A stretch of DNA of 64,000 nucleotides from Flavobacterium gawalongense (lineage in GTDB: Bacteria > Bacteroidota > Bacteroidia > Flavobacteriales > Flavobacteriaceae): assembly GCF_007097265.1 (NCBI RefSeq), contig NZ_VJZP01000024.1, positions 1-64,000 on the forward strand, given 5' to 3'. The notes under the pieces are model-generated. The model saw only the letters and a list, made by a program, of their open reading frames with translations. It did not search any database and was not told where the DNA came from. The translations under genes were made by a program, and so were the position numbers. Numbering within the stretch: the first letter of the stretch is position 1; every line of letters starts with the position of its first letter. This document shows positions 8,122 through 17,958 of the stretch, one piece after another.

Positions 8122-8459
8122 TAGGTAACTTTATTTTTAAAAAATGAATTTTTTGGGAAGTAAATAAAAATAAAAAATACTGTGGGTTAACTCATCTAAG
8201 AGTTTAATATTTATTTTCATTACAAAGTATTGATATTTAATTAGTTAATAATTGGGTAAAAAAGGTTTTAGTACCACTATTGAGATTTGTTTTTTGAAAT
8301 GTACTTTAAATGATGAAAATTTTGTTTGAAATCATTCAAAACTTAGTTGCGATGAATATTCTCAATGGGGCGGCACAATAAGAATAGTTGTTTGTTTTCA
8401 AGTTGCCACTTCGTAACTGTCTCACTAAAATTAATAACCATCATCTTTTCCTACCAACG
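8122..8459. other. Non-coding stretch between the TauE promoter and the PRPP-synthetase-like gene
   Basis: About 340 bp, AT-rich. I see no convincing gene, hairpin terminator or repeat here. Short open frames on the plus strand have no family resemblance. Confidence 0.5.
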
Positions 8460-9344
8460 TTATTTTGTACGGTTGATCGATATGGAAATAATTTCATCAA
8501 TTTTTATTCTGTTCGATTCATGCGGAATAGTATTACATGTTATCACTTTATCTGCTCCCGCAAAGAACAAATCGGAATAAGCATTGTTTGCAAAGATTCC
8601 GTGAATGCCGATACAAACCGGTTTTTTCATTCCTGCTTTTTTTAAATGACCAATAGTCTCAATCATAGTTCTGGCAGTAGAGATAATATCATCTACTAAA
8701 ACCGGAGTATACTCTTTATACTTCTCGACATCCGGAACTGATATTTCTACCTCTTCATCACCTCTTCTTATTTTTTTTAGAATAATGAAAGGTGCATCTG
8801 CATGATGGGCAACTTCGGAAACCCATTGTTCACTTTCAATATCAGGACCAACCAATAGCGGTTTTTCAATATTGCCTCGAATCCATTTTGAAATGAGCAC
8901 GGCGGCATGAATTACAGTGGTTGGAATAGCATATATTTCAGACAAGGAACTTCTTCTGTGCAGATGAGGGTCAATGGTAATGAGTGAATCGGCAAATGAT
9001 GAAATAAGTTTGGCAAAATAGACCGAAGTAATTCCTTCTCCTGCCAAAAAGCGTTTGTCTTGCCGCATATATGCCAAATACGGAGCCACAATACAGATGG
9101 ATTTTGCTCCCAATTCTTTTGCGGTTTGTGACAAATAATACAGTGACAATAATTTTTCATTGGGATGATTCAGCGTGCAAATCAGTATCACCTGTTTATC
9201 TTTTACATCCGATTCGATTTTAACATAGGTTTCTCCATCGGGAAATTGACGGATAATTGCCTTGCCCAATTCAGCATGACATTTTTCTGCCAGTAATGTA
9301 GCCAGTTCATCGTTTCCGGGTAAAGCAAAAAATATTTTTTTCAT
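8460..9344 (-). CDS. Ribose-phosphate pyrophosphokinase-like protein
   Basis: 294 residues with the two-lobed phosphoribosyltransferase fold of PRPP synthetases: the N-terminal part (FALPGNDELA, FPDGETYVKIESDV), the ATP loop region (YLAYMRQDKRF), and the PRPP-binding loop VLVDDIISTARTMIETI near residues 214-230. Housekeeping bacterial enzymes have about 310-315 residues; this one is shorter, closer to the archaeal type. It follows an AMP/thymidine-phosphorylase-like gene with a single base between stop and start, so the two are surely co-expressed. A special role in nucleotide salvage or turnover is likely rather than the main PRPP supply; that is inference. Confidence 0.85.
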   Translation of the reverse strand: MKKIFFALPGNDELATLLAEKCHAELGKAIIRQFPDGETYVKIESDVKDKQVILICTLNHPNEKLLSLYYLSQTAKELGAKSICIVAPYLAYMRQDKRFLAGEGITSVYFAKLISSFADSLITIDPHLHRRSSLSEIYAIPTTVIHAAVLISKWIRGNIEKPLLVGPDIESEQWVSEVAHHADAPFIILKKIRRGDEEVEISVPDVEKYKEYTPVLVDDIISTARTMIETIGHLKKAGMKKPVCIGIHGIFANNAYSDLFFAGADKVITCNTIPHESNRIKIDEIISISINRTK

Positions 9345-9345
9345 C

Positions 9346-10854
9346 TTAAACGATTTTTATTATCGGACTCACTGATTCTAAATAGTCAATTGCATATTGC
9401 AACTCCCCTTCCGATTCAGCATAAATGGAGAAAAGCGTCTGCCCCTTTTCTACTTTAGTTCCAATTGGTGAATTGAAATAAATTCCTGCCGAAGGATCAT
9501 GTGGCGCACCTGCAAGTTTTGCAACCTTCGCCAATTTCCTATTGTCAATCCCCGTGACGATTCCGGCAATTTCCGATTTTATTTCGGTTTTATATTCTGC
9601 AAATTCAGGTTCGGTAATTCCTCCCTGTGCAAAGCAAATTTTTTTAAACTTCGCATATGCTTTTCCGCTTTCCAGAATTTGTCTTGCTTCCGAAACCCCT
9701 TTCCCTTTTTCAATTTTACCCGATAATTCAAGTAATGCCCCCGCAATCATCAGCGCTTTTTCTTTTAAATCACTCGGGGCATCATGCTGATTTCTCAATA
9801 CCGAAAGGACGTCCATTGCTTCCAAGGAAGGGCCAATGCCTTTCCCAACAGGTTGTGAACCATCAGTAATCAAGACCTCAACATTTAATTTTATGGCATC
9901 ACCTATAACTTTAAAATAATATTGCAATTTCAATGCTTCATCGTGCGTCCGCACTTTGGCCGTTTCTCCAAAAGGAATTTCTATTACAACATGTGTTGAA
10001 CCTGCGGCAACTTTTTTCGAAAGGACTGATGCAATCATTTGTCCTGCACTATCAATATCTAAAGCTTTCTCGATCGAGATAAGGATATCATCGGCAGGAC
10101 TCAGTTTTGCCAAACGCCCCCATGCAAAGCATCCGCCTTCTTTATTTACCACCTCTTTTATTTTTTCAATGGACAAATTCACGGTAGTTATTGTTTCCAT
10201 TGTATCGGCTGTTCCTGCCGGAGATGTAATGGCACGTGAAGATGTTTTTGGAATTGTCAACCCTGATGCCGCTATGATTGGCACCACTATTGGTGTTGTC
10301 CGGTTGCCAGGCAAGCCACCAACGGAATGTTTATCCAAAATAATCTTTTCATCCCATTCTAATTTTGATCCGGAATCAATCATTGCCCTGGTAATCCATG
10401 TGATTTCGTCCAAATCCAGATTATCGCCGGCACATGCAGTAATGAAAGCAGCTATCTCGATGTCAGAATAAAGCCCATTGGTTATATCATTGATAATTCT
10501 ATAATAAGCGGCTTCATCAATTTTTTTGTGATACATTTTAGCCCGAACATCACTTAATGATTCAATCGGTTTAAGATGTGATACGGTAATTAAGTCCCCA
10601 TCTTTAACATCGAGGCGTTTTAATGCTATATCGGAAAGCCCTCCTTCATTTTCCTGTAATAATTCAGAATGCACTACGTTAAGCGTTGCAATGATACTTT
10701 TGCCGTTATGATGAACAACGATTCGTGTAAGCGCCGTAAACCCTTCAGATCGACAGATATCACAGTCGATCAGCATGTAAATATTATTCTCTCGGTATGT
10801 GTCTATACCAAGTGCCTTTACTTTTAATGTATTTGAATGATAGGGCTGTTTCAT
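9346..10854 (-). CDS. Thymidine phosphorylase family protein, AMP-phosphorylase-like
   Basis: 502 residues. Residues about 1-90 form an extra N-terminal barrel-like domain, followed by the glycosyltransferase-3 type helical and catalytic domains with the family signature (KHSVGGLPGNRTTPIVVPII, then SSRAITSPAGTADTME), and a C-terminal domain with KVEKGQTLFSIYAESE. Plain thymidine phosphorylases have about 440 residues and lack the N-terminal part; the layout matches AMP phosphorylases, which split NMPs into base and ribose-1,5-bisphosphate. ATG 10854 (MKQPYHS) is chosen, because the longer reading has an unlike-family leader. It is paired with the PRPP-synthetase-like gene downstream. Confidence 0.85.
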   Translation of the reverse strand: MKQPYHSNTLKVKALGIDTYRENNIYMLIDCDICRSEGFTALTRIVVHHNGKSIIATLNVVHSELLQENEGGLSDIALKRLDVKDGDLITVSHLKPIESLSDVRAKMYHKKIDEAAYYRIINDITNGLYSDIEIAAFITACAGDNLDLDEITWITRAMIDSGSKLEWDEKIILDKHSVGGLPGNRTTPIVVPIIAASGLTIPKTSSRAITSPAGTADTMETITTVNLSIEKIKEVVNKEGGCFAWGRLAKLSPADDILISIEKALDIDSAGQMIASVLSKKVAAGSTHVVIEIPFGETAKVRTHDEALKLQYYFKVIGDAIKLNVEVLITDGSQPVGKGIGPSLEAMDVLSVLRNQHDAPSDLKEKALMIAGALLELSGKIEKGKGVSEARQILESGKAYAKFKKICFAQGGITEPEFAEYKTEIKSEIAGIVTGIDNRKLAKVAKLAGAPHDPSAGIYFNSPIGTKVEKGQTLFSIYAESEGELQYAIDYLESVSPIIKIV

Positions 10855-11016
10855 TATTGTATCGTTTTTATCATTGTTATAGTAGCCACTGGCGAGGGTA
10901 ATGAAACTGAAGCTACAATCCCATAAATAAACTTCAATTTTTTTCAACTTTAGAAAAACAAATATCACAAGCCATTCCGGTAATGGTGTAGGTGTGTCAT
11001 TTTTATATTTTAAACA

Positions 11017-12231
11017 TTACATTTCCATTCCCTCCATAGGGTTGCTTCCTTTGCGGAATTTATATTCACTGTTTATAGCATACGCTCCAGTGATGACAAC
11101 TTTTTTGTTTATATCTATTTCCGATTTAATTTCAATCATACCATTTATTTCCACTCCTGTTTCCACCATTAGGCTTTCAAATACTCCTGGTCTTTTTTCA
11201 ATCCAGATATAAGAAGCATTTTCTTCTCGAATTACGGCATCAGTTGGAATAAATAATCCTGTTATATTAGATTGTGTCAATTTTGCAATGGCCTGCATCC
11301 CAGGTTTTAACAGCAAATTTTGATTAGGTATTTCCATTCGAATTAAAAGCAGTCTGGTGTCTGGATTTATTTCAGGATTGATAAATGAAATTTTTGCATT
11401 TATAGTTTTATCAGGAAAATCGGAAAATGAAACTTTGGCGTTTTGCCCAAGGTGCACGCTTTTCGCATAGTTTACGTTTACTTGTGTTTCAAGCCAGAGA
11501 CTATTTAAATCTGTCAATTTAATTATACCGGCACCTTCCATTGCATAACTGCCTTCTGTTGCTATTATCTCTGAGATAGTTCCACTGCTAGTACTGTAAA
11601 AAATAGTGTAAGGAGAAATTTCTTTGGTCGATTTTATATTTTCAATTTGGGCATTGGATAAACCAAAGAACAATAGTTTTTGTTTGGCAGCAATGAGCAT
11701 AGTACGTGCATTTTTCCCAAAATCACCTGGCATGGTAAGTTGTTTGTATGCTGTAAAATAATCGTGTTTGGCTATGGCAATATCTTCACTATACAATTGA
11801 TATACTGGTTCGTTTTCAGCAACATAATCTCCAACCGTTTTGAAGTATAATTTTTCAATTCGTCCCATCGCTCTAGCTGAAATGGTATTGATTTTCTCTT
11901 GATTAATTGTTAAAACTCCTGTATAATTTTGCTCTAAACTGCTTTGAGTTGTTGCTATAGTTTCCGTGGTGATATTCCCCAATTGTAGCTGCTGTTTACT
12001 CAAGCTTATTTCGTTAGCTTCCGTATCGTCATTTTTCATTGGAGTTAATTCCATGTGACAAATGGGACATTTCCCGGGCTTATCTTCCTTTACTTGAGGA
12101 TCCATAGAACAGGTGTAAAAAATAGCTTCTTTACTTTTATGTGCGCTATGTTCTTCTTTGTTTTTAGTGTTACATGCTATAAATACAGTAAGTAGTATTG
12201 ATAGTAAGCCTATTGTTTTTATCTTTTTCAT
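11017..12231 (-). CDS. cusB: RND efflux adaptor (CusB-like) with HMBD metal-binding domain, lipoprotein
   Basis: 404 residues. A lipoprotein signal ends at Cys20 (TVFIACNTK). Next comes a short heavy-metal-binding domain (YTCSMDPQVKEDKPGKCPIC, then HMELTPM) and the membrane-fusion-protein domains: barrel-sandwich parts, helical hairpin and beta-barrel. It would bridge the RND pump and outer-membrane channel and may hand Cu(I)/Ag(I) to the pump. It is last in the efflux gene run, two bases after the second adaptor gene. Two non-identical adaptors per pump is unusual; they may form a mixed hexamer. Confidence 0.88.
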   Translation of the reverse strand: MKKIKTIGLLSILLTVFIACNTKNKEEHSAHKSKEAIFYTCSMDPQVKEDKPGKCPICHMELTPMKNDDTEANEISLSKQQLQLGNITTETIATTQSSLEQNYTGVLTINQEKINTISARAMGRIEKLYFKTVGDYVAENEPVYQLYSEDIAIAKHDYFTAYKQLTMPGDFGKNARTMLIAAKQKLLFFGLSNAQIENIKSTKEISPYTIFYSTSSGTISEIIATEGSYAMEGAGIIKLTDLNSLWLETQVNVNYAKSVHLGQNAKVSFSDFPDKTINAKISFINPEINPDTRLLLIRMEIPNQNLLLKPGMQAIAKLTQSNITGLFIPTDAVIREENASYIWIEKRPGVFESLMVETGVEINGMIEIKSEIDINKKVVITGAYAINSEYKFRKGSNPMEGMEM

Positions 12232-12233
12232 AA

Positions 12234-13481
12234 TTACTCGGTTTTAATAAAGCTTTCACTATCAATTAAATATTGCGCATTTTTAGCAATGGTATCTTCA
12301 ACGGAAATGCCGTCTATAATTTGGACAAAACCATTGACTTCAATTCCCGTTTTTATTGCTGCTGCTTTAAAGCCATTATCCATTTTTATAAAAACCACTT
12401 TTTTGTTTCCAATACTCACCAATGCTTGTTTTTGTAACCAAACAGCTTTCATCAGATTTATTTTCACAATCCCTTGTAACCGTAAACCAATGGGTAATTT
12501 CAGCGTATTGTTGTTTAAATAAACCCGAATTCTATTGGATTTATCCGTTGGATTAAATTGTGTTTCAATAAAATTTACTTTGGCAGTAATGGTTTCTTTT
12601 TCATTTAACTCCGAGGAAATGCTAATAGGCTGGTTCATCTTAATCAGACTATTATAACCTTGCAAAACATTAAAGACAGCCCACACTTTATCTGTATTTA
12701 TCAATTTGAAAACGATTTCATTTTTTTTAATATAATCTCCTTCTTTTACATTTAAAGGTTCCGTGGTTGTGTTCGGATTTTGCATGGTGCCCTCTGTGCT
12801 TTTGACCATACTTTCCGTTCCTTGTACAATCCCAAATGCCGGACTATATATAGAAATTACTGGGTTTGTTCTTTTGGCTGAAGCCAATGCATTTATTTGG
12901 TTACCACTCATTCCATAGAGCAATAATTTTTGCCTTGATGCTTTTATTATTGAAGCATTATCGAAATCATTCGAAACAAGATAAATAAAATTTTGCTGCT
13001 CAGTCAATAATTCGGGACTGTATAAATCAAATAATTTTTGTCCTTTAGCTACTTTTTGATACTTATAATTGACATACATTTTTTCTATTCTTCCACTTAT
13101 TCGTGCAGCAATGTTTACTGATGAATTTGGATCGTAAGCCACGATACCGGGCAAATTTATCTCACTGATTAATGTAGTATCTTTTGCTGTTGTGGTTTGA
13201 TAATTGCCCACTATAAAATTATCGGTAGGCTTTAAAAGGTTTTCAATGGAATTGCTTTCCACAGCATGATTGTTGCTTACTTTTTTTACTAAAATCATTC
13301 CACAAATAGGGCAATTTCCAGGTTTATCCCGAATAATTTGCGGATGCATGGGACAGGTGTACACTTCTTTTTGACGCTGATTTTCTACTGGTTCATTTGA
13401 CTTTATTGCAAAGAAATATATTGCCATTCCAATAATTGAAATTACTATAACTACCAAACTATATTTTAAATATCTGTTCAT
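12234..13481 (-). CDS. cusB: RND efflux adaptor (CusB-like) with HMBD domain, membrane-anchored
   Basis: 415 residues with an N-terminal membrane anchor (about 7-26), an HMBD motif (YTCPMHPQIIRDKPGNCPIC, then GMILVKK near residues 41-66), and then the adaptor domains. Unlike the other adaptor it has no lipoprotein Cys. The Cys/Met/His-rich HMBD indicates copper or silver. It lies between the TolC-like gene (2-bp gap) and the other adaptor (2-bp gap), so all are one operon. Confidence 0.88.
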   Translation of the reverse strand: MNRYLKYSLVVIVISIIGMAIYFFAIKSNEPVENQRQKEVYTCPMHPQIIRDKPGNCPICGMILVKKVSNNHAVESNSIENLLKPTDNFIVGNYQTTTAKDTTLISEINLPGIVAYDPNSSVNIAARISGRIEKMYVNYKYQKVAKGQKLFDLYSPELLTEQQNFIYLVSNDFDNASIIKASRQKLLLYGMSGNQINALASAKRTNPVISIYSPAFGIVQGTESMVKSTEGTMQNPNTTTEPLNVKEGDYIKKNEIVFKLINTDKVWAVFNVLQGYNSLIKMNQPISISSELNEKETITAKVNFIETQFNPTDKSNRIRVYLNNNTLKLPIGLRLQGIVKINLMKAVWLQKQALVSIGNKKVVFIKMDNGFKAAAIKTGIEVNGFVQIIDGISVEDTIAKNAQYLIDSESFIKTE

Positions 13482-13483
13482 AA

Positions 13484-14737
13484 TTATTTAGTTTCCAGTT
13501 GTTTTTCGATTTCTACTTGTGCATTCAAAATAGCTTGTAGTTTATCTAATGTATCTATTTGAGCCATGTTTAGTGCTTCCCAGGCATCGAGAGCAACAAA
13601 CAAATCGCCAGTGTTATTTTGCCAGGCTATTATTGCGGTATCATAATTTCTTCGCAAGGCCGGAATGATGCTTTTTTCGGTAATATCATATTGCTTTTTC
13701 AGGTTTGTCAATTCTGTATTCATACCCGAAATCATCCCTGATGCTTCATTCAGAATCATTTGTTTTTGCCAATTAAGGCTTTCGTTTTTTATCTGAAAAC
13801 TATTGATGTTGGCTTTATTCATTTTCGACGACCATGGCATAGGAATAGTAACCATTCCCATTAAAGAGAATTGCTGTGGTTGTTGTCCAAAGGCAAACAT
13901 GTGGTCATATTTAATGCCAAACTCTGGTAATAATTTTGTCTTTTCAGCTTCTATTTTTAGATGGTTTAACGCAATTGTTTTTTCAATGGCTTTAACATCA
14001 CTTCGGCTTTGGGAAAGTGAGGTTGTATCTGATTTTATCAAATCAAAATCATTTAATTTATAGGTTGTATCTATTTCAAATGAAGTATTTTTATCTCTTA
14101 CCATCAGGGTGTTTAACATAATTCGTTTTTGAGAGATATCATTTTCTAACATTACTATCATACTTTGTAATGCGCTGTATTGTGATTTTGCTTTGTAATA
14201 GGTTGGTAATTTATCCATATTGTATTGGTAGCGAATTTCAATACTCTTAATCATATAGTCTAAAAGCAATAGATTATCATTGGCAATTATTATTTTCTTA
14301 TTTAGCACTAACCACTGATAATAATTCGTTTTTGCTAAAGCATTTAATTGATTACTAGTATAGTTTTTGTTTTCTTTCTCAACTGAAGACATTGCACTCA
14401 TGTAGTTGTAATCTGCCTTTAGTTTTTTAGAATTTGGTATCATTTGCGTAATTCCCAGCATATAATTCCCCATTCCAGGAAACATATCGTCTGCTTTCCA
14501 CATTTTTGTATTGTAAGGCGTCATAAAGAAACCGGTGCTCACTTGTGGAGGCATCCAACTTCTAGCTCCTTTTGCGGCGGCATCCATACTTTGAATATCG
14601 GCATCATACATTTTAAATTGTGGATTATTCGTTTTGATGGTTGTCAAAACTTCTTCCAACGAAAGTGTTTGAGCCACTAAATTTGTAGTGCTTAAAATCA
14701 AACAACTTATGGCGATATAATATTTATTCTTTAACAT
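13484..14737 (-). CDS. cusC: TolC-family outer-membrane channel (CusC-like)
   Basis: 417 residues with a cleavable signal peptide (LILSTTNLVAQ) and the two-repeat coiled-coil pattern of outer-membrane efflux proteins. It forms the channel of the tripartite pump. Its start overlaps the end of the C-terminal RND half by 14 bp, showing tight translational coupling. Substrate follows from the neighbouring Cus-type adaptors. Confidence 0.87.
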   Translation of the reverse strand: MLKNKYYIAISCLILSTTNLVAQTLSLEEVLTTIKTNNPQFKMYDADIQSMDAAAKGARSWMPPQVSTGFFMTPYNTKMWKADDMFPGMGNYMLGITQMIPNSKKLKADYNYMSAMSSVEKENKNYTSNQLNALAKTNYYQWLVLNKKIIIANDNLLLLDYMIKSIEIRYQYNMDKLPTYYKAKSQYSALQSMIVMLENDISQKRIMLNTLMVRDKNTSFEIDTTYKLNDFDLIKSDTTSLSQSRSDVKAIEKTIALNHLKIEAEKTKLLPEFGIKYDHMFAFGQQPQQFSLMGMVTIPMPWSSKMNKANINSFQIKNESLNWQKQMILNEASGMISGMNTELTNLKKQYDITEKSIIPALRRNYDTAIIAWQNNTGDLFVALDAWEALNMAQIDTLDKLQAILNAQVEIEKQLETK

Positions 14738-16661
14738 CTATAAGATCTATTTTACCTTTTGTTTTTAATTCGCGTAGTTTTACCATTTCAAAAACAACAG
14801 GTGTTACTAATAAAACATAAATCGTTGAAGTGATTGTTCCTCCAATGAGCGGAACTGTAATAGGAAGCATCACATCGGCACCTGTTCCTGTTGCCCACAG
14901 AATAGGTATTAATCCAAACAGAGAAACGGAAACCGTCATTAGTTTTGGTCTCAACCTTTTGGCAGAACCATCAATAATATACTGTCGTAAAATGGCTTCG
15001 GTGATAACCTCTTTATTATTGCCATGTTTTGCCACCATTTTATTCATGGCTTCATTTAAAAAAATGGTCATTAGCATCGCCGTTTCTATGGCCAGTCCAA
15101 ATAGTGCAATGAATCCAACTGCCACCGCCACCGATAAATTGATACCATAAAAATAGACCATAAATATCCCGCCAATTAGGGCAAATGGTACTGTTATCAT
15201 AGTAATTAAAGCTTCTTTCATTGAATGATATCTGAAGTATAAAACAAGAAAAATGATACTAATAACAATCGGCAAAATCATACGAAGTGTTTTGTTGGCT
15301 CTGATTTGGTTTTCCCATTGCCCGCTCCATTCCACATAATACCCTTTAGGCATTTTAGTCATCATTTCGTTCAATTTTTTCTGCGCTTCTTTTACAGTAC
15401 TTCCTAGGTCCCGCTCGCGAACATTGAACAATACACTACCGCGAAGCATTGCATTTTCGCTATTTATCATGGGTGGCCCGTCACTTATTTTTACATCGGC
15501 AACGGTTTCTAATGGAATTGGTCCAAACTGCATGGTTTGTATTTGCAGTTTTTTCAAGGCTTCCAAGCTATTTCTGTATTCTTGTGCATATCTCGCATTT
15601 ACAGAAAAGCGCTGTCTTCCTTCGATAGTTGTGGTTAGTTTCATTCCTCCAATTGCAGCTTCGACAACGCTATTCACATCGTCAATGGTAAGTCCATACC
15701 TGCCAATTACCTCCCGTTTTGCTTCAATATCAATATACTTTCCGCCAGTTATAGGTTCAGAATATAAATCCTTTATTCCAGCCGTACCCTCTAGTGCTTT
15801 TTTTATTTTTTGAGATAAAACTTCTATCGTATCTAAACTTGCTCCGTAAATTTTTATTCCCACATCGGTTCTAATACCTGTTGAAAGCATATTAATTCGA
15901 TTAATAATGGGTTGGGTAAAACCGTTAGTTACACCCGGCATTTGAAGCTTATTGTTTATTTCTGTTATAATGTCATTTTTTGTTTTATCCTCTCTCCATT
16001 CGTGTTGGGGCTTTAGCAAAACAATCGTTTCAATCATACTTATTGGGCTATTGTCGGTTGCTGTATTTGCCCTGCCGGCTTTTCCTAAAACATGAGCAAC
16101 TTCGGGTATCGATTTTATCAGTTTGTCTTGGACTTGCAAAATTCGTTTTACTTCGGAATTTGACACATCGGGCAAGGTAACCGGCATAAACAAAATGGAG
16201 CCTTCATCCAAAGGGGGCATAAATTCTGAACCCAGACGTGTAAACATCAATACGCCAATCAGTAAGGCAATGATATTTAAACCCAACACTGTTTTTCTCC
16301 ATTTTAAACAAAAAATTAAAATAGGAGTATAGATACTTTCTAGTTTCCTATTTATTGGATTTTTATTTTCTGGGCGAAGTCTGCCTTTGAGTAAAAAACT
16401 AATTAAAACAGGTGTAAGTGTAATGGTTATAAAGGCATCAATAATGAGTATAAATGACTTTGTATAAGCCAATGGGCTAAACAACTTGCCTTCCATACCC
16501 GTAAGAAGAAATACCGGTAAAAAGGAAGTAATTACAATTACGGTTGAATAAAAAGCACCTGGCCCCACCAATTTGGAGGAAGCCTCAATTATTTTAAGTT
16601 TTTCTTCAGAAGATAACGGGTCGTGTTCTTTTTTGAAGATTTTTTTTAGAAGATTTTTCAT
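14724..16661 (-). CDS. cusA: RND metal efflux pump, C-terminal half (CusA-like, split gene)
   Basis: 645 residues covering the part of CusA from transmembrane helix 5 to 12 with the second porter domain. It begins with a basic leader (MKNLLKKIFKKEHD), then EASSKLVGPGAFYSTVI, which in normal CusA follows helix 4 without a break. INMLSTGIRTD carries Met258 at the place of the Met of CusA that binds Cu(I). The start codon overlaps the stop of the N-terminal half (ATGA, 16661-16658). Full CusA is one chain of about 1050 residues; here the two halves add up to 1076, with nothing clearly lost. Confidence 0.9.
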   Translation of the reverse strand: MKNLLKKIFKKEHDPLSSEEKLKIIEASSKLVGPGAFYSTVIVITSFLPVFLLTGMEGKLFSPLAYTKSFILIIDAFITITLTPVLISFLLKGRLRPENKNPINRKLESIYTPILIFCLKWRKTVLGLNIIALLIGVLMFTRLGSEFMPPLDEGSILFMPVTLPDVSNSEVKRILQVQDKLIKSIPEVAHVLGKAGRANTATDNSPISMIETIVLLKPQHEWREDKTKNDIITEINNKLQMPGVTNGFTQPIINRINMLSTGIRTDVGIKIYGASLDTIEVLSQKIKKALEGTAGIKDLYSEPITGGKYIDIEAKREVIGRYGLTIDDVNSVVEAAIGGMKLTTTIEGRQRFSVNARYAQEYRNSLEALKKLQIQTMQFGPIPLETVADVKISDGPPMINSENAMLRGSVLFNVRERDLGSTVKEAQKKLNEMMTKMPKGYYVEWSGQWENQIRANKTLRMILPIVISIIFLVLYFRYHSMKEALITMITVPFALIGGIFMVYFYGINLSVAVAVGFIALFGLAIETAMLMTIFLNEAMNKMVAKHGNNKEVITEAILRQYIIDGSAKRLRPKLMTVSVSLFGLIPILWATGTGADVMLPITVPLIGGTITSTIYVLLVTPVVFEMVKLRELKTKGKIDLIDVKE

Positions 16662-17953
16662 TTTTCAATCGATTGTTGATTACTATCCATTTCTTCCTGT
16701 TTCTCTGAAATATTCCGATACGCGTTTTCAACCATCACAATACCGTCATCAACCACAACACCTATGGCAAGAGCAATACCGGTTAGTGACATAATATTGG
16801 ACGATATCCCGAAAGCCTCAAGCAAAATAAACCCAATCGAAACGGATATCGGCAACTGTATGAGGATGATTAAAGCGCTTCTCCAATGAAAAAGAAAAAT
16901 AAGAATAACAATAGAAACGGTAATCATCACTTCAATCAAAGTGCCTTTAACAGATTCGAGAGCTTGTTCTATTAGTTCGCTTCTGTCATACGAAATTTTA
17001 AAAGAAACCCCTTCGGGCAATCCTTTTTCGACTTCTTTCATTTTTTCTTTTACCGCTTTTATCACTTTATTGGCATTTTCGCCATAGCGCATCACCACGA
17101 TTCCACCGACTACTTCACCTTCACCATTTTGATCAAAAATTCCAAGACGCAAATCGCCACCCATTTGTACGGAACCAATATCTTTTACTTTTACGGGAAC
17201 AGCATTGTAATTTTTAATGGCAATATCTTCTACATCTTTTATGTTTTTAATATAGCCCAATCCTCTCACAATGTAGGCCATATTGCTCATTTCAAATTTT
17301 CTTCCGCCGACATCGTTGTTGTTTGCCTTCACGGCATTCATCACCTCCATTATGCTTACATTATAGTACTGCATTTTTAAAGGATCTAACACCAATTGGT
17401 ATTGTTTTTCAAAACCTCCAAAAGAAGCTACTTCGGCCACCCCGGGAACGGTTTGTAATGCAAATTTCACATACCAATCCTGTAAAGCCCTTTGCTCTCC
17501 TAAATCCATTCCTTTTGCATCCAAATGGTACCAAAAAATATGTCCCACACCTGTGCCATCGGGGCCCAAGGTTGGGACAACATTTTGGGGTAATAATCGT
17601 TGCGCATAATTTAATCTTTCCAATACACGAGTTCTTGCCCAATAGACATCTACATCATCTTCAAAAATGATATAGACAAAGCTCATCCCAAACATAGAAG
17701 CACCACGAATGTTTTTAATTTTTGGAATTCCTTGAAGATTAGAAACTAAAGGGTAGGTCACTTGGGCTTCGATAACCTGTGGGCTTCTTCCCATCCATTC
17801 CGTAAAAACTATGACTTGATTTTCTGATAAATCAGGAATGGCATCAATAGGGTTTTGTTGCACACTATAAATACCCCAACCAAATAAACAGGCGGAAACA
17901 AGCAGGACAACAAATCGGTTTTTTAATGAAAATGATATTAATTTTTCGACCAT
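16658..17953 (-). CDS. cusA: RND metal efflux pump, N-terminal half (CusA-like, split gene)
   Basis: 431 residues: helix 1, the first porter domains (EWMGRSPQVIEAQVTYPL, GPDGTGVGHIFWYHLDAKG) and helices 2-4, ending soon after LAIGVVVDDGIVMVENAYR. Asp402 and Glu409 match the proton-relay pair Asp405/Glu412 of E. coli CusA. The place of the extra Asp found in divalent-metal CzcA pumps is Ala here, which favours Cu(I)/Ag(I). The chain stops in the cytoplasmic loop between helices 4 and 5, where the second gene starts in the -1 frame with an ATGA overlap. Both parts must assemble to give a working pump. Confidence 0.9.
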   Translation of the reverse strand: MVEKLISFSLKNRFVVLLVSACLFGWGIYSVQQNPIDAIPDLSENQVIVFTEWMGRSPQVIEAQVTYPLVSNLQGIPKIKNIRGASMFGMSFVYIIFEDDVDVYWARTRVLERLNYAQRLLPQNVVPTLGPDGTGVGHIFWYHLDAKGMDLGEQRALQDWYVKFALQTVPGVAEVASFGGFEKQYQLVLDPLKMQYYNVSIMEVMNAVKANNNDVGGRKFEMSNMAYIVRGLGYIKNIKDVEDIAIKNYNAVPVKVKDIGSVQMGGDLRLGIFDQNGEGEVVGGIVVMRYGENANKVIKAVKEKMKEVEKGLPEGVSFKISYDRSELIEQALESVKGTLIEVMITVSIVILIFLFHWRSALIILIQLPISVSIGFILLEAFGISSNIMSLTGIALAIGVVVDDGIVMVENAYRNISEKQEEMDSNQQSIEK

Positions 17954-17958
17954 AATGT

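Noticed and set aside
9542..10471. Long plus-strand frames opposite the phosphorylase and other minus-strand genes
   Set aside because: They are antisense shadows of well-supported coding regions.
16640..16680. Programmed -1 frameshift joining the CusA halves
   Set aside because: At the overlap the codons are GAA AAA TGA; no X-XXY-YYZ heptamer lies in the right frame, so stop-start coupling by ATGA is simpler.
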